A stretch of DNA of 64,000 nucleotides from Rossellomorea aquimaris (GTDB lineage: Bacteria > Bacillota > Bacilli > Bacillales > Bacillaceae_B): positions 372,001-436,000 of the forward strand of contig NZ_VTEX01000002.1 of NCBI RefSeq assembly GCF_008180865.1, written 5' to 3'. This document shows, one piece after another, positions 41,884 to 50,395 of this stretch; the stretch's first letter is position 1; each line of letters starts with the position of its first letter. The notes beneath the pieces are model-generated. The model searched no databases and was not told where the DNA came from. It worked only from the letters and a program-made list of their open reading frames with translations. The translations under genes were made by a program, and so were the position numbers.

Positions 41884-43083
41884 ATGAATATCTTCAAAAA
41901 CAAACTGGTGCTGGCCTCACCTCTCATTGCATTGGCCATTATCTTTATTTTCTCCCTGACCCTGTTCCCATCGGTTCAGCCTCAACCTAAGAATTTGCCG
42001 ATTGCGATTGTGAATGAAGATCAAGGTGTACAGATCCCGGATCAACCAAAGATGAATATGGGCGAAACACTGCTTGAAAAGATCCTAACGATGTCAAAAT
42101 CAAATACGGATGAAGACCCTGCAATGAAATGGATTGAAGTAAAAAACACAGAAGCTGTACAAAAAGGGTTAGATAACCAAGAGTATTACGCAGCACTCGT
42201 CATTCCGGAAGATTTTAGTGCGAAGCAGGCTTCTTTACGAACATCGGAACCAACTTCCCCTGAAGTGGAGATTTACATTAATCATGGGATGAATACGATG
42301 GCTGCAACTGCTGCAGGACAAATGGTGAATGGAATCGTCGACAATATGAACAACAGTGTTCGCGCCCAGCTCCTTGATGAATTTGAGAAGCAAGGTGTCA
42401 CCTTGTCGCCAAAACAAGTCTCAAGCCTGGTCAACCCGATTACGAAAAACGTGACCAACGTGAATGAAATCGGGACGAATAGCGCAAATGGGAACGCTCC
42501 TGTGTCACTATTCCAGCCACTTTGGATGGCAAGCATGGCAAGTGCAGCAATCATCTATCTCGCTGTCAGCAAATTATCCACCTCCAATCGAAAAGAAAAG
42601 CTTTCAGCAAAGTTTCTCCAAATCCTGATCGGTGCGATAGTCGCCCTTGTCGTCGGATTTGCCTTAACCTGGATGGCTGAGGGGCTGATCGGATTCACTA
42701 TCCCGGATATGACCGATACCGCCTTGTTCCTGAGTCTGACGTCATTCAGCTTTTATCTCATGATCTCAAGCATTCTTTCACTGATCGGACTTAAAGGCAT
42801 GCCCCTATTTGTTTTGATGCTATTCTTCGGGGCACCACTGCTTGCCATGGCTCCTGAAATGATGTCTTCGTTTTATCGCGATTGGTTTTATTCATGGCTG
42901 CCAATGCGATTCATGGTAGAAGGTTTACGTGAATTGTTCTTCTTCGGAAAAGGATTGACGTGGAGTTCATCTGTGGCGACGCTTGTGTGGATTGGGTTGG
43001 GGAGTATGCTTGTGATACTGTCCACTGCTTTAGAATCTAGTGCTGATGGAGAAGCGAAGCCTCAAGCAAGTATAGAAGGTTAA
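41884..43083 (+). CDS. YhgE/Pip or ABC-2-like membrane protein
   Basis: The 399-residue protein has one N-terminal helix (LIALAIIFIFSLTLFPSV), a large extracytoplasmic domain (LPIAIVNEDQGVQ, a YhgE/Pip and DUF3533-like opening), and five C-terminal helices. This architecture is that of ABC-2/YhgE-type exporters or export helpers. GGAGG before ATG 41884 decides the start. The promoter carries two TetR-type palindromes, so a drug- or stress-responsive regulator probably controls it. Confidence 0.85.
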   Translation: MNIFKNKLVLASPLIALAIIFIFSLTLFPSVQPQPKNLPIAIVNEDQGVQIPDQPKMNMGETLLEKILTMSKSNTDEDPAMKWIEVKNTEAVQKGLDNQEYYAALVIPEDFSAKQASLRTSEPTSPEVEIYINHGMNTMAATAAGQMVNGIVDNMNNSVRAQLLDEFEKQGVTLSPKQVSSLVNPITKNVTNVNEIGTNSANGNAPVSLFQPLWMASMASAAIIYLAVSKLSTSNRKEKLSAKFLQILIGAIVALVVGFALTWMAEGLIGFTIPDMTDTALFLSLTSFSFYLMISSILSLIGLKGMPLFVLMLFFGAPLLAMAPEMMSSFYRDWFYSWLPMRFMVEGLRELFFFGKGLTWSSSVATLVWIGLGSMLVILSTALESSADGEAKPQASIEG

Positions 43084-43087
43084 TTGG

Positions 43088-43123
43088 AAAATGGTCAGGG
43101 CTTTTAGCTGCTGACCATTTTTA
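43088..43123 (+). terminator. Rho-independent terminator
   Basis: AAAATGGTCAG and its perfect complement enclose a 12-base loop, followed by TTTTTA. It begins five bases after the stop of the 41884 gene. Confidence 0.88.
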
Positions 43124-43132
43124 TTTGTATTT

Positions 43133-43294
43133 TTAATTTGAAGAGCCGGAGTTTTTGTTCATTTTGGAGATTTTATCTACTTCATCTATTTTCATAGCAT
43201 GTTCAGATAAATCCGGCGGCGTCATTCCAGACTTTCTCTCGTAATAGATTGCAATACTTGCTACTAAAATAATAGGGGTAATGATAATAACCAT
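43133..43294 (-). CDS. Small membrane protein, 53 residues
   Basis: The product has one N-terminal helix (VIIITPIILVASIAIYYERK) and a polar tail (GMTPPDLSEHAMKIDEVDKI). The GGAGAGG site lies 11 bases before the ATG at 43294. It lies head to tail with the tiny gene at 43354. The function is unknown. Confidence 0.6.
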   Translation of the reverse strand: MVIIITPIILVASIAIYYERKSGMTPPDLSEHAMKIDEVDKISKMNKNSGSSN

Positions 43295-43353
43295 ATCATT
43301 AGAAACCTCTCCTTTTAGATATCTGCTTCATCAGAGAATGGGAACTGCCCTTC

Positions 43354-43533
43354 TTATTTGTGATAGATTTCCCTTTCAAGAACCTCCACCCGCTGTTTTA
43401 AATATTCAATTTCATTATTATTCGACTTGTTTAAACCTTTATATAAAGATAGTAAACTCCAAAATATGATTACAAAACATAACCCCAATATAAACAATAC
43501 AATGATGATTCCAAAGATAGTCTCTAAAATAAT
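43354..43533 (-). CDS. Small membrane protein with an apparent ATT start
   Basis: A frame of 59 codons encodes a hydrophobic helix pair (FGIIIVLFILGLCFVIIFWS) and a helical tail that looks like a coiled coil (SNNNEIEYLKQRVEVLEREI). The frame begins with ATT ATT after AAAAGGGTGA; no ATG, GTG or TTG precedes the helix. Use of ATT or a nearby non-standard start is inferred. The function is unknown. Confidence 0.45.
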   Translation of the reverse strand: MILETIFGIIIVLFILGLCFVIIFWSLLSLYKGLNKSNNNEIEYLKQRVEVLEREIYHK

Positions 43534-43663
43534 TCGTCACCCTTTTCATTTTCCAAATGAGTTATTTCCGTTGGACTCAACCTTTCTCCTCCTTGTTTAA
43601 ATTAAAGAATCATTCACCCGTACATATGTTATAATTATCCAATAATCGAGAGGAGACCAATCC

Positions 43664-43834
43664 ATGTCCAATGATGTTCTGTTTAGCATTTTCCCGTTAT
43701 TGACCGTTATATTTTACCTGGCCCCCATTATATTCATCATCTGGTTCTTGATGAAATTCCTGAAGATCCAGCAAGAGAAGAACCGGATCCTGAAAAGCAT
43801 TTCTGACAAGCTGGATAAGAAACTGCAGGATTAG
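43664..43834 (+). CDS. Small membrane protein, 56 residues
   Basis: AGGAGACCAATCC leads to ATG 43664. The product has a long helix (IFPLLTVIFYLAPIIFIIWF) followed by a charged, probably coiled-coil tail (KIQQEKNRILKSISDKLDKK). A TATAAT-like box lies about 35 bases upstream. A terminator directly follows. Function unknown. Confidence 0.75.
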   Translation: MSNDVLFSIFPLLTVIFYLAPIIFIIWFLMKFLKIQQEKNRILKSISDKLDKKLQD

Positions 43835-43836
43835 TT

Positions 43837-43863
43837 ATGGGCGTGAAAGACCGCCCATTTTAT
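43837..43863. terminator. Terminator between converging genes
   Basis: ATGGGCG and CGCCCAT pair around an 8-base loop, followed by TTTTATT. It ends the 43664 gene and lies at the stop of the converging 43860 gene. Confidence 0.8.
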
Positions 43864-44840
43864 TTACGTTTCACACTATAAAACCTCATCGCTTTTGGGA
43901 CCCCTTTGATCTCAAATACGCCATTCATGATTAAATACCTTACTCGATACTCAAAATATCCGTCATCGATATATTGTTCCACATGTCCCAGCACTTCACC
44001 TATAAGTCGAGCTGATTTCATGAACCCATGATTCTCCAACTCTTTATGCAGTTTTTCCGCTGTATGGATGATGTACTCATCAAAATAATCTTCCCGGACT
44101 CTTTTTATTTCGCCATTCTCCCAGATTCTCAAGACTTCCTGTGTGGCAGACAGCTCTTGCCACTCCTCTTCGTAAGCTATTCTTTGTTCTTTATTCAATG
44201 GAGCAGAAACATGTTCATACATCATACCCATTTTTTCTGGTGAAAGTTCTCCAGTGTGCAAGGTATGAGAATGAGTTGTATTCATGATATACAGAACGTT
44301 TTGCTTCCCTTTTAATAGATATAGAACATATCGCAGAGCAGTTTGTTCGTGAGCATTTCCCCCGACCCAAATTGTAATGGGGATATGGTCAGGAATCGCC
44401 TCAATCTCCGAAATCGTTTCATTGAACATTTCATGGCATTCCGCTAGTTCATCACCTTCAAAAAGAATATGATTTTCGAGCCATTCATACCGGTGATGAA
44501 TCCCCCGTTCTTCATGCAGTTTCCATATGGGACCGATGGAGAACACATCCGAAAAAGCGAGCACCTTAGCGTCTCCCACATCCCTTTCTTTTAAGGTCAT
44601 TTTCAAACTGCCGGATGCAGAATCTCCAAACAAGATATGGACGGCTTCATAGGTCTTTTCCGTCACAGCCTGACTTCTTTTATACTCCACAAAATTCTGA
44701 TAGGTGTTCTTAAGATCTATTACCAGCTGGTCTTGCTCTGTTTCTTGCGCCATATTGATTCGTAACAGCATGTGGAATAGCAGGGATTTCACTTCGTCCT
44801 CCGTTGAATGCTCCACTAGTTTTTTTATTTGATCAATCAA
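43860..44840 (-). CDS. DUF1835 (and DUF3658-like) domain protein
   Basis: The 326-residue soluble protein has an N-terminal helical part (about 60 residues), then the DUF1835 segment VHILFGDSASGSLKMTLKER with AFSDVFSIGPI, and a C-terminal domain with TIWVGGNAHEQTALRYVLYL and YFEYRVRYLIMNGVFEIKG. These families are typical of Bacillus; their role is unknown. TTG 44840 follows AAGGCGGTG. Confidence 0.88.
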   Translation of the reverse strand: MIDQIKKLVEHSTEDEVKSLLFHMLLRINMAQETEQDQLVIDLKNTYQNFVEYKRSQAVTEKTYEAVHILFGDSASGSLKMTLKERDVGDAKVLAFSDVFSIGPIWKLHEERGIHHRYEWLENHILFEGDELAECHEMFNETISEIEAIPDHIPITIWVGGNAHEQTALRYVLYLLKGKQNVLYIMNTTHSHTLHTGELSPEKMGMMYEHVSAPLNKEQRIAYEEEWQELSATQEVLRIWENGEIKRVREDYFDEYIIHTAEKLHKELENHGFMKSARLIGEVLGHVEQYIDDGYFEYRVRYLIMNGVFEIKGVPKAMRFYSVKRK

Positions 44841-45013
44841 TTTATTTCACCGCCTTAACATCGAAAAACTATCCATATTTTGTATATGATATCAAAGAGC
44901 TCCACGTTAAACCAGATGTAACGATACTAGACCGCTAACGATTCTTTTTTAAATGCCCCCTCCCATTAAAGTCATCATCCAAACCCAAACTTTAGAATCA
45001 CTGTCAAATTGTA

Positions 45014-45073
45014 TTGACAATGATAATCATTCTCTGTATATTTAGAACTATATTGAGAATGATTATCACTATT
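45014..45073 (+). promoter_or_regulatory. Fur-regulated promoter with two Fur boxes
   Basis: TTGACA and TATATT are spaced by 17 bases. GACAATGATAATCATTCTC (45016-45034) lies over the spacer and matches the Fur box closely; a second box GAGAATGATTATCACTATT lies at 45055-45073. In iron-rich cells Fur would block transcription of the gene at 45096. Confidence 0.9.
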
Positions 45074-45095
45074 AATTAGAAAGAAGGAAAACAAA

Positions 45096-46031
45096 TTGAA
45101 AAAAATACTCATCCCATTTCTCCTCATCGCCATCCTCATCCTTCAGGCTTGTGGCAGCACCGAGACATCAAAGACTGAACAAAAGGAAGAGAATACTAAT
45201 CAGAAATCAGCATCAGAAACCATTACATATCAATCTGAAACCGGTCCTGTTGAGGTACCTGCGAATCCTACCCGCATTGTGGCGCTTTCCAACGCTCCAA
45301 ACGTGCTTGCCTTGGAAGGTGAAATTGTCGGAGTCGATGAATGGACAAATATGAATCCCCTGTTTCAAGAGAAGCTGGAGGGAATTGAAGTAGTATCAGA
45401 GGAAAACATCGAGAAAATCGTTGAGCTTGAGCCAGACCTGATCATCGTTGGATCCCATTCGAAAAATATTGATAAGATGAGTGAAATCGCTCCTACGGTG
45501 GCCTACACGTGGGGGAAACTGGACTACTTGGAACAGCAAATCGAAATCGGTAAGCTCCTCAATAAAGAGCAGGAAGCCAAAGATTGGGTGGAGGAGTTCA
45601 CTACCCGTGCAGAAGAAGCCGGGAAAGAGATCAAAGAAAAGATCGGTGAGGATGCCACTGTATCGGTCTTTGAATACGATACGAAGTCGGCTTATGTATT
45701 TGGAAACAACTGGGCTCGGGGCACCGAATTATTATATCAAACCATGAAACTCGAAATGCCTGATAAAGTGAAAGAAAATGCATTAGAACCAGGCTACTTT
45801 GCACTGAGCACAGAAGTCCTTCCAGAGTTCGCGGGAGATTATATCGTCCTAAGTAAAAATCAGGACGGTGACGGTTCATTCCTGGAAACACAGACATGGA
45901 AGAACATCCCTGCCGTTCAAAACAATAGAGTCATAGAATTAGATACGAAAGCGATCACGTATAGTGATCCAATCACACTGGAATATCTTCTGGATGTGTT
46001 TAAAAAAGCATTCCTTGAAGAACTGAACTAA
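45096..46031 (+). CDS. Siderophore (iron-hydroxamate type) ABC transporter substrate-binding lipoprotein
   Basis: The 311-residue protein has a lipoprotein signal ending ILQACGS (Cys19), a linker and a periplasmic-binding-type domain (RIVALSNAPNVLALEGEIVG, EKIVELEPDLIIVGSHSKNI). It resembles FhuD/YxeB- and FeuA-like proteins that deliver ferric siderophores to a permease. No permease or ATPase gene lies next to it, so it probably shares a transporter encoded elsewhere, as known for YxeB. TTG 45096 follows AAGGAAAAC. Fur boxes lie in its promoter. Confidence 0.92.
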   Translation: MKKILIPFLLIAILILQACGSTETSKTEQKEENTNQKSASETITYQSETGPVEVPANPTRIVALSNAPNVLALEGEIVGVDEWTNMNPLFQEKLEGIEVVSEENIEKIVELEPDLIIVGSHSKNIDKMSEIAPTVAYTWGKLDYLEQQIEIGKLLNKEQEAKDWVEEFTTRAEEAGKEIKEKIGEDATVSVFEYDTKSAYVFGNNWARGTELLYQTMKLEMPDKVKENALEPGYFALSTEVLPEFAGDYIVLSKNQDGDGSFLETQTWKNIPAVQNNRVIELDTKAITYSDPITLEYLLDVFKKAFLEELN

Positions 46032-46045
46032 TTTTAAAACATATG

Positions 46046-46083
46046 AAACCCGCATGGATTGTTGGAATCCATGCGGGTTTTTT
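46046..46083 (+). terminator. Rho-independent terminator
   Basis: AAACCCGCATGGATT and its complement form a 15-bp stem with a 5-base loop, ending in a run of six T bases just after the siderophore-binding gene. Confidence 0.93.
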
Positions 46084-46093
46084 AAGGTCAAAG

Positions 46094-46141
46094 GGACAGG
46101 TACCTCGGCTCCTATCCAAGACCGGTACAAGGTACCTGTCC
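46094..46141. repeat. Palindrome of the GGGGACAGGTACC family
   Basis: GGACAGGTACCT and its exact complement surround a 24-base centre. The centre (GGCTCCTATCCAA) is the same as in the copy at 48289. It lies between a terminator and the end of the histidine kinase gene. Confidence 0.85.
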
Positions 46142-46153
46142 ACTTGGACCCTT

Positions 46154-47557
46154 TCAAAGAGGCAGCCGAATCACAAACTTCGTACCCTTCCCTTTCTCAC
46201 TGAACACATCAATCGTCCCCTCATGCATGAGCACCAATTGCTTCACGATCGAGAGTCCGATGCCGAATTCACCGTATGGATTATTCGTCCGGGACAGGTC
46301 CGCTTTATAAAACCTGCGCCAAATCGATTGGATTTCTTCGGGGTCCATACCGATTCCGGTGTCTTCGATTTCGATGATGGATTCACTACCCGTAGAGGAG
46401 CCCCTTAACGTGATCGTTCCTCCAGAGGTGAATTGAATGCTGTTTTTCGTGATGTTGATCAGTATTTGAATGAGCCTGTCGTAGTCCGCATGTACTGTGG
46501 CACCGGAATCTGCAACCACCCTGATCTCGTTTCCTTTTTCTTCCGCCTGCAAGTCGAGCTGTTCCTTGATGACTTCAAAGATATCCAGTAAAGGTAAGGT
46601 TACTTTCGTGATGGCTACCTGGTTGGAGCGGATTTTTTCGTAGTCCAGGTTTTCGTTCACCAGTCTGATCAGGCGCCTCGTTTCCTCGCTGACGAGACCG
46701 AAGCTTTTTTCTTTCTGTTCTTCGGGGATCATATCGTTTCGAATCCCCTCGATGACACCTCGAATCGTAGTCAGCGGTGTTCTCAGTTCGTGTGACACAT
46801 CCGCCATGAACTGCCGTCTACGGTTCTCCAGGCTGTCGATTTCCTCTTTGGATGCCTGGAGTTTCGTGACCATTTCATTAAAGTCTTCGGCAAGATCGCC
46901 GATTTCATCGAAGTTGGAGCTTGGGACGCGAACATCGTAATGACCGGATGACACACGGGAAGTGGCATCCCTGATCCTCTGAATCCTTTTCACATGGAGC
47001 TTTGATAAGAACAAGCTGATCAAGAGAGAAATCGCCAGTGACAGGAGCACGATATATAGAAGATATTTATTAATCTCACTCAGCATTTCCCTCGAGCCGC
47101 TGATTGGGGAAATCAAAATCAGTCCGCCAGCCAGCTGATCATTGATGATCCGGGGCATGATGACGAGGGATACAGCCTGGTCAAACCGGCCGAAATCTTT
47201 CTTCAGGGGGACGGTTTCACCTCGTTCGATTTTTTGCCACTCTTCTTTGGAGAGCTCTATCCGCGGGTACACCCCTCCCCTTGAGAAGGATACCTCCCCT
47301 TGGCGATTGAACGTGATCACATCGATGTTCCGGGCATGGAGCAAGTTGCTGTATTCCTCAAGATACAGAGGTCTTCTCGGGCTTGGTCTTTCAAGGTCTG
47401 ATAAAATTTTTTCCCCATACGACCTGAGTTCCGTGACCTTATTTTCGTAGACAAGATTTTCGACATATTGGGAAAACAGGAGGCCAAGGATCATGAAGGC
47501 GATGATGAGTACGCTTGTATGGCTGAGGAGCAGCTGATAAAGATATCTAAATTTCAT
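46154..47557 (-). CDS. yclK: Sensor histidine kinase (YclK-like)
   Basis: The 467-residue kinase has two membrane helices (about 12-30 and 165-185) around an outside sensing domain, a HAMP linker, the phospho-acceptor HELRTPLTTIRG (His256) and ATP-binding boxes ITKNSIQFT, IEDTGIGMD and GEFGIGLSIV. The start KFRYLYQLLLSH resembles YclK of Bacillus. Its gene overlaps the response regulator gene by 11 bases. The signal is not known; the downstream neighbourhood suggests envelope or secretion stress. Confidence 0.88.
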   Translation of the reverse strand: MKFRYLYQLLLSHTSVLIIAFMILGLLFSQYVENLVYENKVTELRSYGEKILSDLERPSPRRPLYLEEYSNLLHARNIDVITFNRQGEVSFSRGGVYPRIELSKEEWQKIERGETVPLKKDFGRFDQAVSLVIMPRIINDQLAGGLILISPISGSREMLSEINKYLLYIVLLSLAISLLISLFLSKLHVKRIQRIRDATSRVSSGHYDVRVPSSNFDEIGDLAEDFNEMVTKLQASKEEIDSLENRRRQFMADVSHELRTPLTTIRGVIEGIRNDMIPEEQKEKSFGLVSEETRRLIRLVNENLDYEKIRSNQVAITKVTLPLLDIFEVIKEQLDLQAEEKGNEIRVVADSGATVHADYDRLIQILINITKNSIQFTSGGTITLRGSSTGSESIIEIEDTGIGMDPEEIQSIWRRFYKADLSRTNNPYGEFGIGLSIVKQLVLMHEGTIDVFSEKGKGTKFVIRLPL

Positions 47558-48251
47558 CCCCGGACGCCGCCTCGTCGAATTTGTACCCTACTCCCCAGAC
47601 CGTATGCAGGTACGGCTTTTCCTTGCTGCCGATTTTGTTGCGGAGCCGCTTGATATGAACATCGACCGTCCGCTCATCCCCGTAGAAATCATACCCCCAT
47701 ACCCGTTCGAGTAGCTGCTCCCTCGAGAACACTTGACGCGGATGCCGTGATAGGTAATAGAGCAATTCAAATTCTTTCGGTGTCAGGTTCGTAAGGGGAA
47801 CGCCTTTCAGAAGGACTTCACGTGTTTCTTTACTGATTTGGAAGTCTGCCGTCGAGACATCCTGAGTTCCTGACCCACTGTTTTTCTCCCCTTGATATCG
47901 CCGCGTAACAGCCCGTATCCTTGCCATCAGGGCAAGGGGCGAGAAGGGCTTGGTCACATAATCGTCGGCACCGAGTTCGAGCCCGAGCACCTGATCCGAT
48001 TCACTGTCTTTCGCCGTCAGCATGATGACCGGGACCTGGGACCCTTCCTCCCTGATTTTCCTGCATATGGTGACGCCGTCCATCCCCGGCAGCATCCAGT
48101 CCAGGATGACAAGATCCCAATCTCCTTCTTTATAACGCCGGTACCCATCAGCCCCGTCGTGGACAAATTCTCCTTGAATCCCTTCTTTTATAAAAAACAT
48201 CTCAAGCATCGACGTGACGCTCTTATTGTCTTCTACTACCAGCACGTTCAT
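47547..48251 (-). CDS. yclJ: OmpR-type response regulator (YclJ-like)
   Basis: The 234-residue protein has a receiver domain with Asp51 (LVILDWMLPGMDG), switch residues TAKD and a C-terminal winged helix (LTPKEFELLYYLSRHPRQVF, GDERTVDVHIKRLRNKIGSK). It is close to YclJ of Bacillus subtilis by its conserved residues. AGGAG eight bases before the ATG at 48251 is the better start than the ATG two codons upstream. It is the partner of the kinase downstream. Confidence 0.9.
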   Translation of the reverse strand: MNVLVVEDNKSVTSMLEMFFIKEGIQGEFVHDGADGYRRYKEGDWDLVILDWMLPGMDGVTICRKIREEGSQVPVIMLTAKDSESDQVLGLELGADDYVTKPFSPLALMARIRAVTRRYQGEKNSGSGTQDVSTADFQISKETREVLLKGVPLTNLTPKEFELLYYLSRHPRQVFSREQLLERVWGYDFYGDERTVDVHIKRLRNKIGSKEKPYLHTVWGVGYKFDEAASGDEI

Positions 48252-48288
48252 CAACATCGCTCCTTTCCCGACTTTTTTCTATTTAGAA

Positions 48289-48348
48289 CCATGGGGACAG
48301 GTACCGTGGCTCCTATCCAATACTGTGCCAAGGTACCTGTCCCCATGG
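48289..48348. repeat. Palindrome of the GGGGACAGGTACC family, full copy
   Basis: CCATGGGGACAGGTACC and its exact complement (17 bases each) surround a 26-base centre GTGGCTCCTATCCAATACTG and onward. It lies between the response regulator promoter region and the end of the repeat-protein gene. The left arm is identical to part of the terminator at 8171. Confidence 0.88.
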
Positions 48349-48404
48349 CTCCCTATCTAAAGTATAGCCGTTTTGACTGATTCATTCTATTGTTTCATCC
48401 TAAT

Positions 48405-48430
48405 GAAAAACCCCCGCTCACTTGGCGGGG
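48405..48430 (-). terminator. Terminator of the repeat-protein gene
   Basis: On the minus strand CCCCGCC pairs with a GGCGGGG-complementary GCGGGGG around a 6-base loop, followed by TTTTTC. It lies close to the stop at 48441. Confidence 0.85.
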
Positions 48431-48440
48431 ATCCCAATCC

Positions 48441-49319
48441 TTATAATGTGTCATTTGGAGATTTGGCTGCCGGTTCCTCACTCTGTTCGCCCTCAGGCAC
48501 AGATTCATGAGGTCCTTTTCCATGGCCTGGGCCACCATGATGGCCTTTACCGCCCTTTAGGAAAAAGAAGCCTTCTTCTTTATTAAAAGGGAAGAAATCC
48601 AGTTTCTTCGCTTCGTCGGCATGATTGGTCATGATTTCTTCCATCAGTTCCTTCGACGTTTTGCCCTCTGTTTCAATGCCCAGTTCTTTGGCAGCTTTTA
48701 AAATGGAAGCTTCGAATATCTCTTGTTTCAATTCATGGTGCTCCTTTCCCTCTGACTCAATTCCAAGGTCTTTTGCCTGCTTCAGAAGTGCTGCTTCCCT
48801 TACTTCATCTGCAAGTTCATCCAGTTCCTTGCCCTCGGTTTCCACTCCAAGTTCTTTCGCTTTCTGTTTAAGTAAAGCTTCCCTTACCTCTTGAGAGAGC
48901 TCTTCCTGGTCTTTTCCATCAGTGGCAATCCCCAGCTCTTTCGCTTTTTTGTTCAGTTCCGCCTGACGGATTTCATCCATGAGCGCACGGTGATCCTTTC
49001 CTTCTGTTTCAATACCCAAATCTTTTGCTCTTTTTTCGAGTTCAGCATCCATGATCTCTTTCGCGAGTTCCCGTGAATCCTTATCGGTGCTGTCGATCCC
49101 AAGTTCTTCTGCTTTTTCCTTCACCTGTTCCTCATTCAGATGGAACTTTCCATGCCCACCGCCACGATGTCCGCCAAATTCCGGCTCCGACTTTCCGCTA
49201 ACAACCGCCGAGTCGTTTGTCTTCGCACTGTCCTCCTCAGCAGCAAAGGCTGGAATAGCCCCGAGGATTCCGACAGATAAGGCACCTGTCAGTACATACG
49301 TCAGTGTTTTCTTTTTCAT
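48441..49319 (-). CDS. Secreted protein with six 28-residue repeats and His/Gly-rich ends
   Basis: The 292-residue protein has a signal peptide (LTYVLTGALSVGILGAIPAF) with cleavage near AFA. Residues about 68-235 are six tandem repeats of exactly 28 residues, with consensus AKELGIETEGKDxxEL and helical spacers; the Gly of LGI recurs at 74, 102, 130, 158, 186 and 214. Before them is GGHRGGGHGKFH and after them GGKGHHGGPGHGKGPH, rich in His and Gly. GGAGG eight bases before ATG 49319 sets the start. It lies between a two-component system and PrsA/HtrA genes. A helical, metal-binding cell-surface protein is likely; no named family is recognised. Confidence 0.85.
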   Translation of the reverse strand: MKKKTLTYVLTGALSVGILGAIPAFAAEEDSAKTNDSAVVSGKSEPEFGGHRGGGHGKFHLNEEQVKEKAEELGIDSTDKDSRELAKEIMDAELEKRAKDLGIETEGKDHRALMDEIRQAELNKKAKELGIATDGKDQEELSQEVREALLKQKAKELGVETEGKELDELADEVREAALLKQAKDLGIESEGKEHHELKQEIFEASILKAAKELGIETEGKTSKELMEEIMTNHADEAKKLDFFPFNKEEGFFFLKGGKGHHGGPGHGKGPHESVPEGEQSEEPAAKSPNDTL

Positions 49320-49344
49320 ATTCATTTCCTCCTTTATTGGTTTT

Positions 49345-49400
49345 GCAGGGATCGAACCCATCTATGTAGCACACGATGAGATCAGGATTCAATCCCCTGC
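49345..49400 (-). promoter_or_regulatory. Structured leader upstream of the repeat-protein gene
   Basis: On the minus strand GCAGGGGATTGAATCC pairs with GGGTTCGATCCCTGC as a stem of about 15 bp with one bulge and wobble pairs. It encloses a 25-base loop containing CATC-GATG. It ends about 25 bases before the start codon and is not followed by a T run. It may control translation or RNA stability. Confidence 0.5.
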
Positions 49401-49456
49401 CCTGTCATTTTCTCCAGAAGTTATGACCAATGTATGAACAAATAGTTGCCGGTTCA

Positions 49457-50341
49457 TTAACTTTTCAATAAATTTTCGATTTGGTACTTCTCTTTTTGTT
49501 CCTCAAGCCACGTCCCATACTCCGTTTGAAGTGCCTGATCAAACAGAATATCCTTTATTTCCTCTTTATGATCATCAAGGACCGCTTCTTTCGCGTCTTT
49601 TTTATCCGTCACCTTGATGATATGATAGCCAAATTCCGTCTTCACCGGCTCACTGATTTCACCCTTTTTCATGGCAAACGCCTTATCATCATATTCCGTC
49701 ACCATTTCACCTTTTGCAAAAAAACCTAGCTCTCCGCCCGACTCGGCATTGGACGTATCAGTGGAGTATTCTTTCGCAAGCTCCGCGAAATCCCCTCCGT
49801 CATCAAGCTTGTCCTTCACTTCCTTGGCTGTTTTCTCATCTTCAACCAGAATATGGCTTGCCTGTACCTGTTCTTCTTGAGCAAACGAGTCTTTATTCGC
49901 TTCAAAATATTCCGTTATCTGATCGTCCGAAATCGAGACTCTGTCCTTCAGCAACTTTTCCGTTAACAAAAACGATTCGACATTCTTTTTAACACTATCC
50001 AGGCTCGCTCCGCTTGAAGCCAACGCCTCATTGAATGCCTCTTCGCCCCCATAGGACTCTTTGATTGACTCCAGTTCCTCCTCGATCTCACTGTCCTTGA
50101 CTGTGAGATCCTTCTTGTCACTCTCAAGCTCCACTATCTTCTCGGCAATCAGTGTATCCAGGGCGGCATCCCCATACTGGTCCACAAGCGTCGTATACAA
50201 GTCCTCTTTACTGATCGACTTGTCCCCCACCTTTGCCACCACTTCATCCTTCGAAAAGCCAAACATCACAAGCATCGTGCCGACGACGACAATGCCCCCT
50301 ATGACACTCCATAATGTGATCGAACGTTTCTTTTTATCCAC
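49457..50341 (-). CDS. PrsA/YacD-like peptidyl-prolyl isomerase, membrane anchored
   Basis: The 294-residue protein has one N-terminal helix ([19 protein letters not shown]), a SurA-like helical part, then a parvulin domain at about 158-245 ([31 protein letters not shown]). It lacks the lipobox cysteine of PrsA and so resembles YacD. It helps exported proteins fold outside the membrane. GTG 50341 follows AAGGAG. It lies between the repeat-protein gene and htrA on the same strand. Confidence 0.9.
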   Translation of the reverse strand: MDKKKRSITLWSVIGGIVVVGTMLVMFGFSKDEVVAKVGDKSISKEDLYTTLVDQYGDAALDTLIAEKIVELESDKKDLTVKDSEIEEELESIKESYGGEEAFNEALASSGASLDSVKKNVESFLLTEKLLKDRVSISDDQITEYFEANKDSFAQEEQVQASHILVEDEKTAKEVKDKLDDGGDFAELAKEYSTDTSNAESGGELGFFAKGEMVTEYDDKAFAMKKGEISEPVKTEFGYHIIKVTDKKDAKEAVLDDHKEEIKDILFDQALQTEYGTWLEEQKEKYQIENLLKS

Positions 50342-50395
50342 TCACCCGTACTCCTTTTTTTCTAATATTTGTATACTGTTCGGTTGTTTTTTGTG

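Noticed and set aside
49345..49400. Possible tRNA gene on the minus strand (GGGTTCGATCCC)
   Set aside because: A T-arm-like loop and closing stem are present, but the acceptor-to-acceptor length is 56 bases, and no D arm, anticodon arm or CCA position fits.
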